Source: Spinellus fusiger
Lineage: Eukaryota > Mucoromycota > Mucoromycetes > Mucorales > Phycomycetaceae
Assembly: GCA_025094145.1 (NCBI GenBank)
Contig: JALLLS010000145.1
Coordinates: 1 to 43,357, forward strand
Length of the DNA stretch: 43,357 nucleotides
Direction: 5' to 3'
In this document: piece after piece, positions 26,803 through 37,104 of the stretch
Position numbering within the stretch: the first letter of the stretch is position 1
Layout of the letters: each line of letters starts with the position of its first letter
Translations under genes and position numbers: made by a program
The notes under the pieces: model-generated
The model's database searches: none
What the model was told of the DNA's origin: nothing
The model's input: only the letters and a program-made list of their open reading frames with translations

Positions 26803-27827
26803 TACTATTACTATTACTATTACTATTACTATTACTATTATTATTACTATTACTATTGTTATTATTATTACTATTGTTATTACTATTACTACCACTACTA
26901 CTATCATTTTTATCATTCTTACTAGTGAATCCACACGTTATCCCCTTTCTTCAAAAAGACAATAAACCCCCCTCTAAATTAAGACAGGTGGCTAACTTTT
27001 GTATGCATTTGGCAAAGACAGAAGTTCAGCATCGGTGCACACAGGCAAGATATCTTTATTTACTTATTTATTATTATTTTAAATGATAAGAACTATTCCG
27101 AGGAAGAATCGAAATCTAATCTACTTGCTATTTGTTCTAAGCTCAGGGAATTGGGATTAATGCCTCACTCATTATACAAAATCCAGGCCGTCATGTCTCA
27201 AAAATACTCGGGCGATATAACTATTATTCCTGATATTTGTTACTCTGACTATCTCAGTATCTTATCAAATCCAACACTGGAGATGGTATCAGAGGCGGTG
27301 GAGCGCGGAGAGCGTGCTACTTGGCCAAGTAAGTTCTTGCTATCGGCTACTACCCACTGTCTTAATTGACACCCTCCTCACTCTCTTTCATGACTACAGA
27401 AATGTCCATCATTAGACACCACCTTCAAATAGAACTGACCATTGATGCGATTCTCTATCGTCTTCGTCTTCGTCGTCTCCCTGAATTAGCGGGTGCTTCC
27501 AAAGAAAAGCACTCTCCTCACCAGCCTGTCCGTAGCACAAGCACAAGGCCTTTACTAGAAACCAGAGCATTAACTCAACTCAAACTACACATGATGGAAG
27601 CTGCATCTTCCCCAACAAGGGCAAAGCATTCAGTCGATACTCTATACGCTTCCTCTGATGCAGGTAGAGAAGTGTCTAGAGTGCCAGGTACAATTGCCAC
27701 CTCGCCTAGATCCATGGATCTAGAGAAAAAGCACCCAGAAGAATCTGTGGGTGCCATGTCAATGCAGCAGGCACGTGAACGTAAAGCTGCCAAACATGGA
27801 CTATTAATGACCACACCTAATGAGTGA
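24625..27827 (+). CDS. Patatin-domain triacylglycerol lipase (Tgl3/4/5, SDP1-like)
   Basis: Thirteen exons: 24625-24777, 24849-24972, 25057-25229, 25324-25522, 25577-25737, 25830-26066, 26139-26155, 26213-26304, 26338-26404, 26447-26508, 26926-27044, 27142-27328 and 27400-27827. They give 672 residues. The N-terminal part has the family block ATHYEEWVEAATMLDELEG (DUF3336 type). The patatin core has the oxyanion loop GGGTLG (212-217), the nucleophile motif GASSG (Ser241), and Asp403 in IDGS, forming the Ser-Asp dyad. The later blocks DITIIPD and RATWP are also family-like. Such enzymes hydrolyse stored triacylglycerol at lipid droplets. Oddities are a 17-nt exon, a 417-nt intron swollen by a triplet repeat, and a GC-AG intron. 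The C-terminal tail (about 560-672) is polar and likely disordered. Confidence 0.92.
26562..26905. repeat. About 345-bp ATT/ACT triplet microsatellite inside a lipase intron
   Basis: An almost pure TTA/CTA triplet tract of about 115 units, with blocks of TTA, CTA and mixed TTACTA. It lies wholly in intron 10 (26509-26925) of the lipase gene, making that intron 417 nt against 32-107 nt for its neighbours. G appears only twice and AG never occurs in the tract. Confidence 0.95.
27045..27141 (+). other. GC-AG intron in the lipase gene
   Basis: The donor is ACAG|GCAAGAT and the acceptor TTCTAAG. Splicing joins HRCTQ to LRELGLMP, as expected for the family. Without splicing, the frame ends at a TGA inside the intron. 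Confidence 0.75.
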
Positions 27828-27854
27828 AGGCCATCTATTTATTTGTTCATTCTA

Positions 27855-27885
<31 letters not shown>

Positions 27886-28815
27886 GGCTGGCTGTCTATT
27901 TTATCTATCTATAGATATCTATAGATATAACTCTGTAGATAGAGTGTTTATTTTATCATTACACTATTCCTATCTTCATTCTTTTTTCTTATATATATAT
28001 ATATATCTTTTTATCTTTTTGTTTTGTTTTTTCTTGTTTTGTTATATATATATCTTTTACCAATAAATAAATGTGAATGGGACTCTTTCATGTAGCCAAA
28101 GTGTAGTTTTTCATTCTGGAGTAATGTTAGATCAAAGAAAGCTTGTAGGTCTCAGAATGAGTGTGCTATGGACACACAAAGATAACTGCTTGAAAGTACG
28201 CTTGGGGGATATACTTTGATAGCTTGAATTCAGACTGGTCTGAACAATAGAGATACCTTGGCGGGAGTGTAGCACGGCCAAATAGGATAGAGTGCTTGTC
28301 ATAGATAGGACCAAGCAAGAAAACAGAACAACGATGGCGGAAAGTAAAAATATGGAAAAGAGTTTATCTTATTCAACAAAGATCAGACTTGCATGGTATC
28401 TAGACAGCCTTTGCTTCTCCTCATGGTACACAGTTACTGTTTGAAAACCTTGATGGTTTATTCAAGATAAAAGGGTACTGTCTATATAACTATTCATTCA
28501 AGGGGTTGTGGCTATTTACCCTGAAAATATGGTATTAATGTTCAGGAATGTCTTCTTTTTCTTCTTCATCTTCTTCATCCTGCCTTGTAGTGCTGTTCGT
28601 GTGAGCAGAAATTACTCACAATGGGTAGACATATTCTATAGATGGGTGTACAAAGTACATTGCAATGAGAAAGCATACTCATCGAGTTGGTAGTGTTGGA
28701 TAAGGAATAACATGTGTAGTCTTGAGGTATATGAGAATAAACCAATGCCTATAAACAGATGTATCGTATTTCATTTAACATCAGATATACCTTTTAAAGC
28801 AATAAGGATACGAAT

Positions 28816-28846
<31 letters not shown>

Positions 28847-29204
28847 TAAATGAGAAATAGGAAATATAAATCAGTCAATGTATTGGTAGGATTGTGGTCG
28901 GCTCATCTATAGCCAATAGGCTATAATATTGAAAGTATTTTAGGCATATAGATTAGTCATTTAATAATGATAGTAATTGTTTCTTGTGATAGAAGATATA
29001 AAGGGAAAAGAAATAGATAAGACAAGAGATGATAAATAGACAAATAGAGATGATAAATAGACAAATAGACAGATAAACAAATAGACAAATAAATAAATAA
29101 ATTGAGCAGGAAAACATAACAGAAATAGATAATTTATTTTGATGGAGCTTTGACTTGACAAATCAGGGATAAATGATCCTATTCCATTGATTAATCCAGG
29201 TTTT
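27828..29204. other. Spacer after the lipase gene
   Basis: Contains a TCTG run (about 27857-27886), TATA runs near 27991 and 28044, an AAAAT pentamer run (28819-28850) and an ATAGACAA-type tract near 29034-29090. Short open frames at 28132-28314 (minus) and 28508-28693 (plus) have no recognisable domain. Confidence 0.5.
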
Positions 29205-29206
29205 TA

Positions 29207-29391
29207 CACTATTTTCACAAATTATCCGTTCAATTTTTGAATAAGAATGCCGTTCAAAATAAATAATTTCTTTCATTCATTTTTGTAAGAGCTCACAGTC
29301 AATTTCTAGTTCAAAAATAATAATAATAATTGAATAAGAAATTGACTGTGAGTCTTTACAGAAAGTGAACAGATAAGTTGTGAAAATAGTA
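29207..29391. mobile_element. Putative MITE with imperfect long inverted repeats and TA flanks
   Basis: A 185-bp segment folds back on itself. The left arm CACTATTTTCACAAATTATC matches the reverse complement of the right end, TACTATTTTCACAACTTATC. An inner block, CTCACAGTCAATTTCT, is repeated inverted at 29337-29352. The left arm carries about 45 extra bases between the two blocks. TA lies on both sides (29205-29206 and 29392-29393), as for Tc1/mariner-type insertions. It has no coding capacity. Confidence 0.6.
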
Positions 29392-29393
29392 TA

Positions 29394-29855
29394 ATGTCAT
29401 TCAGTAGAATAAAGATGACATCCAGGAATAAAATAAGTGTGTCTAATGTGAAGGCGTGTACCTATTCAGTACAACAAATGTAATATAATATAATAAAAAT
29501 TTAGTCTTTAGTTTCCAATTGTCTAATTTTAGGTTGACGTCTTAAATTTAATTCATAGATCAGAAACTAAATATATTTATCTATATAAAATAGACTCTAA
29601 TGGTGTCTTACATTAGATTCATATCTCCCCTAAAAATCACTAGAATTGCAACAAGGTATATTTGTTATACTTCTCTCATAACCTGGTTTTGATGCTTGTA
29701 TAATTATATACATGTATATTTATGTATATTTATTGTCAATAGAAATACTTACAAAAGAACGGACTCAAAAACTGAGTTCTAGCATGACATTATAATTTCT
29801 TCAATGTAAAAAAGAATTACACATCATAAATATAAGGCGTTAGTAGGGTGAATCA
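29394..29855. other. AT-rich spacer downstream of the bHLH gene
   Basis: Very AT-rich, with no open frame of note. It should hold the 3' end of the bHLH transcript. Confidence 0.45.
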
Positions 29856-31328
29856 TCCTAGAAATAAAAAGAATATGTATTCCAAGATTATTCTATGGAT
29901 TCTCTTTGTTTTGATAGTAGACTTACAATGATAATTTTGGTGTAACAATGGTTCTGTTCTATGGATTGAGTGTGTAGTAATTGGGAGAAATGGCTCATGC
30001 TGAGGTAATACTGGTGATGATGTATTGGTGTAATGGACATGCGATGAAGTGTAAAATGGTAGCAGTGTATTACTGACATTGGTGGGTAGAGGAATTTTCT
30101 GTGCTTCCATTGAGTTTGGATTCATTGAGTAGATTTCTCTCTCTCTTTCGGATGAAAAGGTATTGGCTGAATACTGCTGATACTGTTGATGTTGATGTTG
30201 ATGTTGATATTGATGTTGATGTGGCACCAGGGTTAGACTAGGCAGTGTAGGTAGTGATGAACAAGAATGTACTGTACGTAGCCGGCCTGTGAACGACCTT
30301 TTCGGAAATATAGAGTCATTCTGCGTCAATGAGTCAGTCGCTTGAGATACAAGGACTTCGTTTTTAGCTAGTTGGAGCTGACTGTTCAACCGGGTGTTTT
30401 CATTTTGCAACTCCTGCCAATAAAACATGTAAGTAAATATGCAACTTTGACACCTGGCTTGTCCCTCTTTCTCCATATAATAATTTGTACGAACCTGGAT
30501 ATAAGCCAATGCCAATTTTAAAATATGACTTCTTTTAGGCTTTCGGCTTGGATCAAGTGCGTGCGGAACAACTTTGGATATTTCAAATATTGTAGTATTA
30601 ATGATATCCCGGCGACGGCGTTCAATATGGTTATGATTCTCGCGTCGTTTCTCAAGTCTTTCAATGGCTACTTTGCTGTCTAGATTCTTTCTATAAATAA
30701 TATTTGTTTAGATAGACTATTGACATTTGTATTCATTATACTAATGTTTATCTCTAATAAACATTCGTGTGAATACTGGTATTATACCAGTATTCACACG
30801 AATACTAATACTAATACTAATACTAATACTAATACTAATACTAATACTAACACTAATACGAATACGAATACGAATACGAATACGAATACGAATACTAATA
30901 CGAATACTAATACGAATACTAATACTTTTATAAATGATAAATGATAGATAAATCCTATACCTATTAAGAATATTGACACCATTCACTTTATAAGTTCCCT
31001 GGTGGCCACTGTTGGGGTTTCTCTCTTGGAATACTTGAGGAGATAGATTAGGAAAGAAATCAAAAAAGATAGGCTGTGTGCGAGAACTATCCGAGTCATG
31101 AGAAGAGCAACGAGAGCCTCGAGTATCTGCCTCTGATGGTGGGGCGGGAGAGGAGGTGTGGACTGATTTCTCCTTTGAAGTACACCTTTTAGCTTGACTT
31201 TCTTTTGTATGTTGTATAGTGCTGTTTCTTGTAGTAGTGTTGGTGGGATGTGCAATAAAATGATTCTTTGATTTAAACACTAGGTTGGAGTTGACATTCA
31301 TCTCTCTCTGCTTCTGTTGTTCGTTCAT
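29856..31328 (-). CDS. bHLH transcription factor
   Basis: Exons 31328-30961, 30690-30495, 30413-29927 and a final two bases at 29857-29856 give 350 residues. The basic region RRENHNHIERRRRD (about 138-151) has the His-Glu-Arg spacing of E-box binders. Helix 1 is INTTIFEISKVV, the loop HALDPSRKPKRS, and helix 2 HILKLALAYIQ. A short coiled-coil run, ELQNENTRLNSQLQLAKNEV, continues helix 2 after the second intron. This resembles USF/MITF-like bHLH-Zip proteins. The tail is rich in Gln/His and Ser/Pro. The last intron (29926-29858) splits the stop codon T|GA. If it is not spliced, 24 further residues are added before a stop at 29853. Intron 1 contains long hexamer arrays and a palindrome. Targets are unknown. 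Confidence 0.85.
30763..30803. repeat. 41-nt perfect palindrome in bHLH intron 1
   Basis: Arms of 20 nt (ATTCGTGTGAATACTGGTAT and its exact reverse complement) surround one central T. It lies about 70 nt from the acceptor of minus-strand intron 1 and directly abuts the hexamer array. Confidence 0.95.
30804..30925. repeat. Hexanucleotide microsatellite in bHLH intron 1
   Basis: Tandem AATACT units pass into AATACG units and then alternate. About 20 hexamers in total lie inside the intron at 30691-30960. Confidence 0.9.
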
Positions 31329-31667
31329 TGTTTCTTTTGTTGCTGCCTTTCTACAACTGTTTTTCTAATAAGATTTCAAAGATATTGATACAGAAAATGA
31401 AGAAGACAAAGAGAGAAGAAAAGAGAAATGCACTCATTTCACTCCAAAGGACATCTTTTTATATTTCATTATTATTGTGCATGCGCTATAATTTCATGAC
31501 AGTTTTTGAGCTGAGATGAACATCAAATTCACCCCAGACAAAGGTTTTACTTCAACAAACAGTAAGGCACTTTTTCATACCTACTCTGAAGGTATTCTCT
31601 CATTGCTATGTTGATTTTTTTTATTACTGAGCCCTGTTTATTATGTGTAGCTGGTATAGTTTTGAAT
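31329..31667. other. Spacer between bHLH and CHY genes
   Basis: Upstream of the bHLH start and downstream of the CHY stop, both on the minus strand. No gene or clear regulatory motif seen. Confidence 0.45.
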
Positions 31668-32335
31668 TTATCCTAGTGTGTCTGATACTTCAAGATCATA
31701 AATGCTGGTTAGATCTTTGGCCACTTTCATTCGCTGATCCTTTACGACTCTAATAACGGATGAGGAAAATGGTTAAGCACAGGGACAGGTTTGCTTTATA
31801 AATTACTAAGAAAGGCAATCCTTTACCTGCTGTCAATACGCAAATCGCCTGTCTCAATTCCCACTCTGGCCTCAGGTGTCAGGGCATCAATAACATACTG
31901 GTTATCGCAGTGTGGACAGAATTCATCTTCTGCTTCATAGTCACTGGTATTTATAATAACAACTAAGTCACTGCTACTGTGTCATTGGGTTTCTCGATGG
32001 ATACTCACGTCATGTCTTTACGAAACACCTTTTTGCACTTTTTACAAGCAAACACCATCTCGTCTGTCTTTCTCAGAGGGTGATCAGAGCCTTCTGCATG
32101 ACATTCAGAACAGTCATACCATTTTCTGCAGCATTGCGCTCGGATGGCGACCTAGGATGATGATTTTTTTTTATATATTTATATAAAAGACGACTGTCAG
32201 TTTTGTTATTGTCTTTGTGGTACTGTCCAGTGATATAACATAGCAATACGATGAGCACCCCTAGTACTACCACCAACAGTCTCTAGCAGCTAAGAGCAGA
32301 TGGGATACCTGTGCATTAAGAACGTGTTTGCACAT
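31668..32335 (-). CDS. CHY-type zinc-finger protein (possibly Hot13-like)
   Basis: Four exons (32335-32309, 32151-32009, 31943-31827, 31749-31668) give 122 residues. It starts MCKHVLNAQ and shows all the CHY metal ligands: Cys2, His4, Cys16, Cys17, Cys23, Cys26, His27, His33, Cys45, Cys48, Cys66 and Cys69. The motifs CCRKWYDCSECH, CKKCKKVFRKD and CPHCDNQY are diagnostic. The length is close to yeast Hot13, a CHY protein of the mitochondrial intermembrane space that assists Tim zinc handling; larger CHY proteins act as ubiquitin ligases but carry an extra RING, absent here. The role is therefore only suggested. An extra upstream coding exon cannot be excluded, because the frame stays open before the ATG (HL-MCKH). 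Confidence 0.88.
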
Positions 32336-33385
32336 GAGATGAGTGATGATCTAGGAACAGCCTATAAAAAGTTAAAAATAAAAATAAAGGACATTTCCCC
32401 CTTTAATTTTCTCGCTCCTTCACCTCTCGTCCCCCCGCCTTCTGTTTCTGCCTGTTTCTGCCTTGCTCACTCAGTTTGTTTCTGTCTCTCTATTCTATAG
32501 GTGTATGTGTTTCTGTCTCTCGTTGTGTTCAATATCCGATCATGACGTAGAGTCATAATTGGCATAGAACAACGAGTCTTTCAATTGACAGTGCACAAGC
32601 ATTTTTTTATAATAATATAAAAGAAAGAAGCACAGATTCAGTGGAGCATGTCTACTAAATCAATAGAAGAAGAAAAACAATAGCCTCCAAAATAAGAATA
32701 ATTTCATGTACAGGCAATGCAGTGCCTTGTTTCAACTGCATTGATCTTATTATACACCAAAAGAAAAAAGCACATTGACAAGCCTACAAAAAGAGACATA
32801 TGCACCTTGGAGTAGAAATAAAGCTCACTGGCATGGAGTCAAAGCTGCTAGAGATTAAAACTCATTCCTTAAACTCTTTCTCTATTTCTATCTCCTACTA
32901 GGCCTTCTCTTTTTGATGATCCAAAGGGCAGGGGTAGATCACCATGGTCTTGCATTGTTATAACTGTTGATATATTCAATTTCTACTGGTCTATCAAACC
33001 GAGGTGCTAATGAAGTGTTGATTCAATAGAAAATAATAAAGACAGAAGCCTCTTTATTAGAGAGAGAGACAGACAGATAGACAGTATAAATCATCAAGAA
33101 CCACTGATCTATTCATTGATAGTAACTTTTTCTTTCATAGCACTGATCTTAACCCATCTACAGTGCTATTCATATCTCATTGGATCTCTCATTGGATCTC
33201 TTTTTTATTTTATTTTATTTATTTCCTTCATTGGTTTATTTTAGTGAATATTAGAAAGAAAGAAAAAAAAATAACTTTTATAGATATATTCAACACTACA
33301 AACCATATAATGTAAATAGATAGAATATAATAAAAACTCAATATACTCTTCATACCAATGAAAAGAAAAGAAAAGGACTCAGCTC
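32336..33385. other. Spacer upstream of the CHY gene
   Basis: AT-rich, with no recognisable gene. It contains short low-complexity tracts (C-rich near 32431, GACAGACAGATAGACAG near 33067-33083). Confidence 0.45.
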
Positions 33386-34500
33386 TCTGTGGTACTAGAT
33401 GGAATGCCAAGACCTATAGCAGGCAATGCTTCTTCATGGCACCACTGTAGCTGTGAAATCCATTCATACAAGGTGTCTAAATGCATTTGGTACACATGTC
33501 CTGAATGCACCCCATTCTTCAATGACTCGGATTAAAAACCAGTGTTCCCTGTAAATGCCTAATCTTTCACGTCTAAACAAGTAAGAGTTAATAGAATAGA
33601 ACTACCTTCTAAATTGGGTTTTTGTGAACTAGAAGAAAAAAAGAAAGAAAAAAAAGAAGGGTTTGTTTAACAAAAAAAAAAGGTAGACAAAGTAAAGTCC
33701 ATGCTGTCAACACGTAGCCATAGTCTATACTTCTTTTGAACAAAAGAAACTGATTACCTTGTGATACGTAAAGTGATAATGCCAGTAAAAAGAAAGTTCT
33801 GCACCCTATTTGAGATACTGGAAATAAAAATAAAATTGAAGCTGGGTTTACGTCCACTTGTTGAAAGTGAAAACGTGCTGAAAGAGGTACATGAATACAA
33901 AAAGAAAAAGAAAAAGATGAGAGGCGCTCACTGAACCCCATAAGTATAAGATATTTATATCAATAGCATCCAAGTGTATTCCACGTAGCAAGTAATACAA
34001 AAGAATGATTTATTTTATAGGAAAAACAAAGGGTTCAAACTCCATGCTACAAAATAGACTCTCATGCCAAAGCTTGTCACTAAACCTGTTATTTTCTTTT
34101 ACTCTCTTGTATGATAAAGAATATACATTTGTTTGTGGTAAAGATTCATCCAACAGTTAATAAGGCTACAATGCACATAAATCGTGTAGCATAAAAGCAT
34201 TGTAAAGACTCAATCAGGTTCAAGTGCTTCTATTGCAAGTTAAAATAGAAATGGCTCAAGAGCAGGATATGTTGAAGACCATACACAGGCAAACAAAGAG
34301 AGAGGAAGAAAATGAGATAACCTACCTAATCTCTCTTGGTCTAATTTCAGTCTAATTTTGCTTGCAGTAACAATAAAAGTAAATGTAAGAATGAGGCCAA
34401 ATTCAACCAATGTAAGAAGCTCAAGACAGTTCACTGTAAAATAAAAATAATTGTGTATGGAAAGAGAATTCAATTGTATTAAGCTTGACAGCATAAATCT
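33386..34500 (-). other. Probable uncharacterised multi-pass membrane protein gene, structure unresolved
   Basis: Coding-like pieces on the minus strand appear in a plausible order. The first (about 34440-34330), CLELLTLVEFGLILTFTFIV then KIRLKLDQERL, follows a good TTTTACAG acceptor and ends at GTAGGT. A second (near 33985-33880) gives hydrophobic ILLYYLLRGIHLDAIDINIL and WGSVSASHLFLFLF. A third (about 33830-33773), SNRVQNFLFTGIITLRIT, lies between TTTCCAG and GTAATC. The last (about 33560-33386) reads YREHWFLIRVIEEWG in one frame and HSGHVYQMHLDTLYEWISQL in another, ending STTES-stop. The frame change in the last piece falls at TGGGGTG, so a frameshift or sequence error is likely. I recognise no family. 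Confidence 0.35.
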
Positions 34501-35063
34501 TATCTCTTGAGAAATAATATGACACTTAAGTAGAATGAAAGGTTATTCAAAGCAATCATAATAATTACTTTCATTATTATGATTTTATTATTATACCAAT
34601 ATTCTAATTCTTACATTTTGATGGATCTATTTTATCTCATTGTCATGGCTAAAATAAGACCTTGTTGTGAAATAATCAATCATAGTGAGTATCCCATTCG
34701 TCTATTCTTATACAATATATCATAAACTTGTTGAGAGAAGATGAATTCTTTTCTTCTCATACACCTTATTGAATATACAAATTATAACTAAAAAATGAAT
34801 CCATTGGTCAGAAAATTAATATATAGAGTCTATTGAGAATAGATTGATTGTATTATCTTAGGCTTTCAAAACTACTATTAAGATATTTACACCTTACCCA
34901 AAACAATTTTCCCATAGGCTTTTCTGTACAGTGTATTTTATAATCCCGCTATTCATGTAAAAAATAAAATGTATCGTTATTCTCTTGTTATCTCTTTCAT
35001 TTCTTTTTTTCTTTCTTTCTACATCATAAAATAAAGGCTGATTTCCATTAAAATTATACTTCT
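34501..35063. other. AT-rich spacer
   Basis: No convincing coding or RNA gene. It should contain the promoter of the MATH-BTB gene. Confidence 0.45.
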
Positions 35064-37104
35064 ATGGAATATTGTATAGACTCTTGTATCCACAAGGGGG
35101 TGATCTGTGAATGGTCAAAGATTCCAAAAAAGTCTATTATCAATAGCCCTATTTTCCAGGGCACAGATTATCAATGGTAAGTAGATATAAATATATACTA
35201 CAGATACTCTGCCACAAATACCATGTAATATCTCTGTGAATATCAGTCTAATTATAATTCAAAATATTGACGTTGTATTTTAGGTGTATTGAAGTAAGAA
35301 ATACATACATAAAGTCAAGTTATAGTTTGTTTACATGTACTGTGTATTATATTAATCCATCAACTAGATTATTAAATCAGACAACATTTGTCCAGAGGTA
35401 TTTTATTATAAACAAATGAAAAAGAGTGTCTCTATCTAATAGTACTTACTTTGTTCACTAAAAAAGTATGTCGGCATATACCTTGTTTGTAAAGGAGCAT
35501 TTCCTTCTGGAAATACCAAAGGATTAAAACCAAAATTGAACTACGAGATCTCAATAAAGAGTAACGGTAGTAGATACACGAATGATATAAAAAAAGGTAG
35601 AGTATGGTCTTTAAGACAGGGTATGCTTTAATATGCACTCAAATCTCTTTAATAGTGTATAGTAATGTCTATGATCTAGGTAAGATGATAGATATTAGAC
35701 ATTTTTGACTTTGCTATTTCATAGACGCTTGTATAAGAAAAGGAGATCCCAGCTTCATGTGTCTAACAGAAATCAGTAATTACCTCAGTAATGATAAACT
35801 CATTTTTTTATCAAGTTGGAGGAGGTGAACGCTTACGAATTAGTGGAAAGACCAAGACCTCTTGCTATTAAGCCTATTCAGATCCAAGCAGAAAAACTTT
35901 TACGATACTATGACATTACTATTCGTGTGTTTAAGTGCGAAGATGAAGATGAGGAACCATCAAACAGCCAGACTTTCCACAGCTCCAAACTACTTCTAGC
36001 CACAGTATCTCCTTTTTTGACGATCTATTCACAAGTGGAATGAAAGAATGTGAAGAGAATGAAGTAGTTATTCGTGGAATGGATCCAGAAATATTCAAAA
36101 GACTCTTATGCTTTGTAAACACTGGTACAGTCAGTATCGAAGGCATTCTAGATAGTCTTTCACTATTGAAAGAAGCAGACAAGCTTACGATCCAAGGGGT
36201 TATCGATGAAGTAGTCCATTATCTACATATGATAATTAGCAGCAGCAATCTATGGAAGATATGGAATATTGCTGGTATGTTCAATCTAAACAAATGTTTA
36301 TATATACACTTGTTACTTTTACATTCATTAATATCAATGGGTGATTACTGTAGATGTGTATCACTTTAAAGATCTGGAAAAAACCTGTATATCATTTCAT
36401 AAACTTAATTGCGCTGTTGATTTTTCCGATATTGAATGGTTGACGGTGAGCAAAAGTATTGCTTTAAAAGCTCTCAGGGTGGATAACCTTCAAAAACATG
36501 TGGATGAAAGTATATTTTTCCGTGATATTCTTTTATGGAGACAACAAAACGTGGATAAATATGATGAGAACAACAGTTATGATGACTAGTAAAAAAAGAT
36601 CCAAGACAGAAATCGAGAAAATTAACAATAAGATAGTACTCCTAGAGCTTGAACTGAAGGCTCTCAAAACAAAAAGATCAATTGCACAAAAATCATATAA
36701 TAATGAAAACTCAAACACCGAGGCATGCGATGCTGTTGATGGACCTGAAGTGTATGGTCTAAAAGCTAAAATATTAGAGTGGGAAACGATAAACAAAAGT
36801 CTTGGTCTATTGGATCAACAATTTGCTAGTATGCTTTATTGCATTAGGTTCACACAAATGACATATGAATATATCACAAAGGTCGTTGAGAAGAGCGAAG
36901 ATGTAATGAAAGTTACAGGGATTGATTATCTGGTAAGTAAAAATGCACTAAAGGTTGGGAAACAATTTAAACTTTATATATGTATAATAGCTTAAAGAGG
37001 CCTATCATTATATGGTTCAAAATGATCCAAGTATTATTGACAAAGAATTTCAATCTCGATATACGGAAGATAGCCAAACAAAAAAACATCGAATGTACTA
37101 TTAG
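35064..37104 (+). pseudogene. MATH-BTB-BACK protein gene, frame-disrupted
   Basis: Likely exons are 35064-35176, 35284-35397, 35603-35679 (least sure), 35725-36274, 36354-36932 and 36991-37104. The start MEYCIDSCIHKGVICEWSKI leads into a MATH-like SPIFQGTDYQW, and SFMCLTEISNYLSNDKLIF is the usual MATH end. The BTB core reads YDITIRVF, then TFHSSKLLLATVSP, then FFDDLFTSGMKECEEN. A BACK-like helical region follows, ending KEAYHYMVQNDPS. In animals and plants, MATH-BTB proteins are Cul3 ubiquitin-ligase adaptors. Three breaks are visible: a T7 run at 35803-35809 and a T6 run at 36013-36018, each fitting one missing T, and a third shift within about 36480-36590 before KKRSKTEIEKINNK. The gene is either newly dead or carries sequence errors, since domain order and splice sites survive. 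Confidence 0.6.

Noticed and set aside
26457..27086. Open frames of poly-Leu, poly-Tyr and poly-Ile
   Set aside because: They read through the triplet microsatellite inside a lipase intron. Splicing removes it and conserved lipase blocks join across it.
30720..30944. Open frame of repeated Thr-Asn
   Set aside because: It is a translation of the hexamer array in the bHLH intron.
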